NCBI GenBank assembly: GCA_021787775.1
Contig: JAJYLK010000035.1
Coordinates: forward strand, 1-8,399
Direction: 5' to 3'
Length of the DNA stretch: 8,399 nucleotides
From: Actinomycetes bacterium
Lineage (GTDB): Bacteria; Actinomycetota; Thermoleophilia; BMS3ABIN01
The translations under genes were made by a program, and so were the position numbers. The notes below the pieces were generated by a model. That model was not told the origin of the DNA. It worked only from the letters and a program-made list of their open reading frames with translations, and did not search any database. This document shows positions 5,579-8,399 of the stretch, in pieces. Positions within the stretch are counted from its first letter, which is position 1. The number at the start of each line of letters is the position of its first letter.

Positions 5579-5712
5579 TGGCTATAGCCTCCGGTCCGGA
5601 ACGGCCGCACCGGCCTGTTCCTCATTTTCCCGGTTTATCCATCCCTGCCAGTGGCAAGGAAAACCGGCCAAGACGCAAGGCGGGACCGGCCTGGCTCGCG
5701 GAAAGGCATCCC
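5579..5712 (+). promoter_or_regulatory. pstC leader with a strong 5' hairpin
   Basis: The roughly 130 bases between the predicted promoter and the pstC ribosome binding site hold no convincing gene. At 5598-5621, GGAAC-GGCCG pairs with CGGCC-T-GTTCC around a CAC loop, giving ten base pairs with one bulged base, followed by TCATTTT. This would form within some 15 bases of the predicted RNA 5' end. It may stabilise the mRNA or act as a weak attenuator. The motif ACCGGCC occurs three times in the leader. GGAAAGG at 5700-5706 is the ribosome binding site. No known riboswitch class is recognised. Confidence 0.45.
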
Positions 5713-6708
5713 ATAACTGACAGCACCCCAACATCTCCCAGCGGCTTGCGTGGCAAAATCGCATCAGCGGTAAAACCGGTGCGCGGCCGCCTGGGAGATT
5801 CGCTTTTCGCCGCCGTCACACTGCTGGCAGTGGCGGTCATCATCATCCTGATGGCGCTGCTGATCTATGAGCTGGTGCAGCAGGCGCTGCCGGCGATCCG
5901 GGCTTTCGGCGCCGGTTTCCTGACCTCGACCGACTGGGATCCGGTAAACAATATCTACGGCGCCCTGCCGTTCATTTACGGCACGGTCGTCTCATCGCTG
6001 CTGGCGCTGCTGATGGCGGTGCCGCTGAGCCTGGGGATCGCGATCTACCTCAGCCAGTTCGCGCCCAAGTGGCTCCGTTCGCCGCTGGGATTCACGGTCG
6101 AACTGCTGGCGGCCATCCCCAGCGTCGTCTACGGCCTCTGGGGGATCTTTGTGCTGGCTCCCTTTCTGGGCCGGACGGTAGAACCTTTTCTCTCCAACCA
6201 CCTGGGCAGCATCCCGTTTTTCGCCGGGCCGGTCTACGGCGTCGGCCTGTTCGCCGCCTCGGTGGTGCTCGCGATTATGATCATTCCCACGATCTCGGCG
6301 ATCTCCCGCGAGGCGATGCTCAACGTCTCCCGCGATCAGAAAGAGGCGGCGCAAGCGCTGGGGGCGACGCCCTGGGAGACAGTCAAGATGGCGGTGCTGC
6401 CGCTGTCGCGGCCGGGCATCATCGGCGCGGTCATCCTGGGACTGGGCCGCGCTCTGGGCGAGACGATGGCGGTGACGATGCTGATCGGCAATAGCCCCAC
6501 GATCTCCGCGTCGATCTTCGCGCCCGCCTACTCGATCGCCAGCGTCATCGCCAGCGAGTTCGCGGAGGTGACAGCGGGCGTGCACATGGCGGCGCTGATC
6601 GAGATGGCGCTCATCCTGCTGGTGATCACCCTGATGCTCAACCTGCTGGCGCGCCTGCTGATCCAGAAAACGGGCGGCCGGGCGCTCAAGTCCAGAGGGC
6701 GGTCATGA
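5713..6708 (+). CDS. pstC: Phosphate ABC transporter permease PstC
   Basis: PstC is one of the two membrane subunits that form the phosphate channel with PstA. It has a first helix (SLFAAVTLLAVAVIIILMAL), a loop with DWDPVNNIYGALPFIYGT, and five further helices; RSPLGFTVELLAAIPSVVYG is family-typical. The EAA coupling loop that docks on PstB reads EAAQALGATPWETVKMAVLP, and RALGETMAVTMLIGN follows. Start choice is a problem. The frame is open from a TTG at 5578, but that overlaps the -10 and lacks a ribosome binding site; the TTG at 5746 and GTG at 5776 also lack one. The best site is GGAAAGG (5700-5706), 6 bases before an ATA codon at 5713 that opens ITDSTPTSP, giving 331 residues. I place the start there as an inference; 5746 is the fallback. 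The stop overlaps the pstA ATG (ATGA). Confidence 0.93.
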   Translation: MTDSTPTSPSGLRGKIASAVKPVRGRLGDSLFAAVTLLAVAVIIILMALLIYELVQQALPAIRAFGAGFLTSTDWDPVNNIYGALPFIYGTVVSSLLALLMAVPLSLGIAIYLSQFAPKWLRSPLGFTVELLAAIPSVVYGLWGIFVLAPFLGRTVEPFLSNHLGSIPFFAGPVYGVGLFAASVVLAIMIIPTISAISREAMLNVSRDQKEAAQALGATPWETVKMAVLPLSRPGIIGAVILGLGRALGETMAVTMLIGNSPTISASIFAPAYSIASVIASEFAEVTAGVHMAALIEMALILLVITLMLNLLARLLIQKTGGRALKSRGRS

Positions 6709-7730
6709 ACCTGGACCGGGACCCGGGGAAAGACGCGCGCGCGGCCGATCCGGAGCAAACAGCGGCTGCGGGCGATCCGTCCGCCGTGGAGGCGGCGCCG
6801 GGCGATGCGCTGACGGCGCCGCGGGAGCTGGAGCCGCCAGAGCGTGGCGGGCTTGGCCGCGACGGCGAGCTGCGACGGCACGGCGAGCTGCACCGCCGCA
6901 GCCGCATCTTCCGCAGCGACCTGGCGCACATCCTCTGCGCCCTGTCAACACTCATCGCCATGATCCCGCTTGTGCTGATTCTTTTTTATGTCATATACCA
7001 GGGCGCCGGCGCCCTCAACCTCGATTTCATCACGCAGCTGCCCAAGCCGGTGGGCGAGCCCGGCGGCGGCATGGGCAACGCCATCGTCGGCTCGCTGATG
7101 CTGGTGGGCATCGCCACCGTCATCGGTCTGCCGGTGGGCGTGCTGGCCGGAACCTTCCTGGCAGAGTTCCGCAGCCCGCGGCTGAGCTGGTTCGTGCGCC
7201 TGCTGGCCGACATCTTAAGCGGCGTGCCTTCCATCATCGTCGGGGTGTTCGTCTACACGCTGCTGGTGCTGACCTTCAAACAGTTCTCGGCGCTGGCCGG
7301 CGGCCTGGCGCTGGCCATCCTGATGCTCCCCACCGTGGCGCGCACGACCGAGGAGATGCTGCGGATGGTGCCCGACTCGCTGCGGGAAGCTTCGCTGGCG
7401 CTGGGCATCCCCCGCTGGCGCACGATCATCAGCGTCATCATCAAGACCGCCGGCGGCGGCATCATGACCGGCGTAATGCTGGCGATCGCCCGCATCGCCG
7501 GCGAAACGGCGCCGCTGCTGTTCACGGCGCTCAACAGCCGCACCTGGCCCACCGGCATCGACAAGCCGGTGGCTTCGCTGCCGGTGCAGATATACCAGTA
7601 CGCCATCTCGCCATTTGACGCCTGGCATCAGCAGGCATGGGCAGGCTCGCTGGTGCTGGTGCTTATGGTGCTAATATTAAGCGTCGGATCAAAGCTTTAC
7701 TTTGGCAGAAAAATGCAAAGAGCAAGATAA
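6705..7730 (+). CDS. pstA: Phosphate ABC transporter permease PstA with a long N-terminal extension
   Basis: PstA pairs with PstC to form the membrane channel. After a roughly 70-residue hydrophilic N-terminus, the first helix spans about 72-99. It is followed by GGMGNAIVGSLMLVGIATVI (121-140), VRLLADILSGVPSIIVGVFV (164-183) and the EAA loop EASLALGIPRWRTIISVIIK (228-247), then IARIAGETAPLLFTAL. All of these match the PstA family. The length of 341 exceeds the usual 280-300 because of the N-terminal segment, which is rich in Asp, Glu, Ala and Pro and then Arg, and is predicted cytoplasmic. The ATG is well supported: it overlaps the pstC stop by 4 bases and has GAGGG 5 bases before it, implying translational coupling. 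The extension includes an in-frame near-repeat (GELRRH, GELHRR). pstB follows after 15 bases. Confidence 0.95.
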   Translation: MNLDRDPGKDARAADPEQTAAAGDPSAVEAAPGDALTAPRELEPPERGGLGRDGELRRHGELHRRSRIFRSDLAHILCALSTLIAMIPLVLILFYVIYQGAGALNLDFITQLPKPVGEPGGGMGNAIVGSLMLVGIATVIGLPVGVLAGTFLAEFRSPRLSWFVRLLADILSGVPSIIVGVFVYTLLVLTFKQFSALAGGLALAILMLPTVARTTEEMLRMVPDSLREASLALGIPRWRTIISVIIKTAGGGIMTGVMLAIARIAGETAPLLFTALNSRTWPTGIDKPVASLPVQIYQYAISPFDAWHQQAWAGSLVLVLMVLILSVGSKLYFGRKMQRAR

Positions 7731-7745
7731 GAGAGCGAGTCACCA

Positions 7746-8399
7746 ATGGCAGGATGCATTACCACAAAACATCTGAGCGCTTCCTTCGGCGATATCCAGG
7801 CGATCGAAGATGTCTCGGTCGAGATCAAGGCCAACAGGGTCACGGCGATCATCGGCCCCTCCGGTTGCGGCAAATCCACATTCCTGCGCTGCCTCAACCG
7901 GATGCACGAACTCGTCCCCGGCGCCAGGATCACGGGCGAAGTCTCCTGGGATGGCCGCAACATCTACGCCCCGGACATGGACGCCACACTGGTGCGGCGC
8001 GGCATCGGCATGGTCTTCCAGAAGCCGAACCCGTTCCCCCTGATGTCAATCGAGGACAACGTCAGCGCCGGCCTCAGGCTGGCCGGCGGCAAGATGCGCA
8101 AGGCCAAGGTCGCCGAGATCGTCGAGCGCAGCCTGCGACTGTCAGCTTTGTGGGACGAGGTCAAGAACAAGCTGCACAAGCCGGGCGGCAGCCTCTCCGG
8201 CGGCCAGCAGCAGCGGCTGTGCATCGCCCGGGCGCTGGCGGTGGAGCCGGACATCATCCTCATGGACGAGCCCTGCTCGGCGCTGGACCCCGCTTCGACG
8301 CAAAAGATAGAGGATACGATGGAGAAGCTGAAGAAGGATTACACCATCGTCATCGTCACGCACAACATGCAGCAGGCGGCGCGTGTCTCCGATATGACC
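7746..8399 (+). CDS. pstB: Phosphate ABC transporter ATP-binding protein, cut by right edge
   Basis: PstB is the ATPase that powers the PstSCA importer at the inner face of the membrane. The 218 residues present include Walker [10 protein letters not shown] (37-45), the Q-loop FQKPNPFP (91-98, typical of PstB), the signature LSGGQQQR (150-157), Walker B with the D-loop ([12 protein letters not shown], 171-182, diagnostic of PstB) and the switch histidine H206 ([13 protein letters not shown]). The family is normally about 250 residues, so some 30-40 are beyond the window. The ATG at 7746 follows pstA by 15 bases; only a weak GAGAG precedes it, suggesting expression coupled to pstA. A phoU gene often follows pstB but would be outside the window. 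Confidence 0.96.
   Translation, partial: MAGCITTKHLSASFGDIQAIEDVSVEIKANRVTAIIGPSGCGKSTFLRCLNRMHELVPGARITGEVSWDGRNIYAPDMDATLVRRGIGMVFQKPNPFPLMSIEDNVSAGLRLAGGKMRKAKVAEIVERSLRLSALWDEVKNKLHKPGGSLSGGQQQRLCIARALAVEPDIILMDEPCSALDPASTQKIEDTMEKLKKDYTIVIVTHNMQQAARVSDMT

Noticed and set aside
5578..5712. pstC start at the TTG of 5578
   Set aside because: It lies on the last base of the predicted -10 and has no ribosome binding site; the added 45 residues look like leader sequence, not permease.
1..8399. Mobile elements, CRISPR arrays, tRNA/rRNA, attachment sites
   Set aside because: No transposase or integrase, no terminal inverted repeats with target duplications, no regularly spaced long repeats and no tRNA-like cloverleaf were seen; the content is core metabolism and transport.

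Overview
This is a high-GC bacterial window with tightly packed genes and several TTG starts. It holds two recognisable systems: the queuosine-precursor (preQ1) pathway and the high-affinity phosphate transporter (Pst). PstS has a lipobox signal peptide and QueF is the short single-domain type. Together with the base composition this would fit a high-GC Gram-positive, perhaps a deep actinobacterial lineage, but that placement is only an inference.

Layout. Bases 2-1081 (+) hold the 3' part of an MFS drug/siderophore-type exporter that enters from the left edge. Bases 1188-2804 (+) are a compact queD-queC-queF run with gaps of 16 and 20 bases. queE (2901-3521) lies on the other strand and converges on queF, so QueD, QueE, QueC and QueF are all encoded here: dihydroneopterin triphosphate to carboxytetrahydropterin to CDG to preQ0 to preQ1. 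Upstream of queE on the minus strand are a possible 38-codon ORF with a good ribosome binding site (3537-3653) and then pstS (3753-4859). Bases 4860-5712 are a regulatory island. pstC, pstA and pstB (5713 to the right edge, +) complete the transporter; pstB is cut by the window end and phoU, if present, lies outside.

Regulation. pstS (leftward) and pstC (rightward) each have upstream a tandem of four 7-base elements with an 11-base period. In both cases the promoter-proximal element is TGTAACC, followed after exactly 17 bases by TGN and a TANCNT hexamer. This is the expected geometry of a PhoB/PhoP-type PHO box that replaces the -35 element, so both units should be induced in phosphate starvation.

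Most interesting. Between the two PHO-controlled units lies a small winged-helix-like gene (5103-5347) with a strong ribosome binding site. Its reading frame is broken at a short CA repeat near the 5' end. pstC has no convincing ATG/GTG/TTG start; the best-placed initiation site is an ATA codon behind GGAAAGG. QueD carries an unusual roughly 50-residue Gly/Ala/Asp/Ser tail. No mobile elements, CRISPR arrays, tRNA or rRNA genes were seen.
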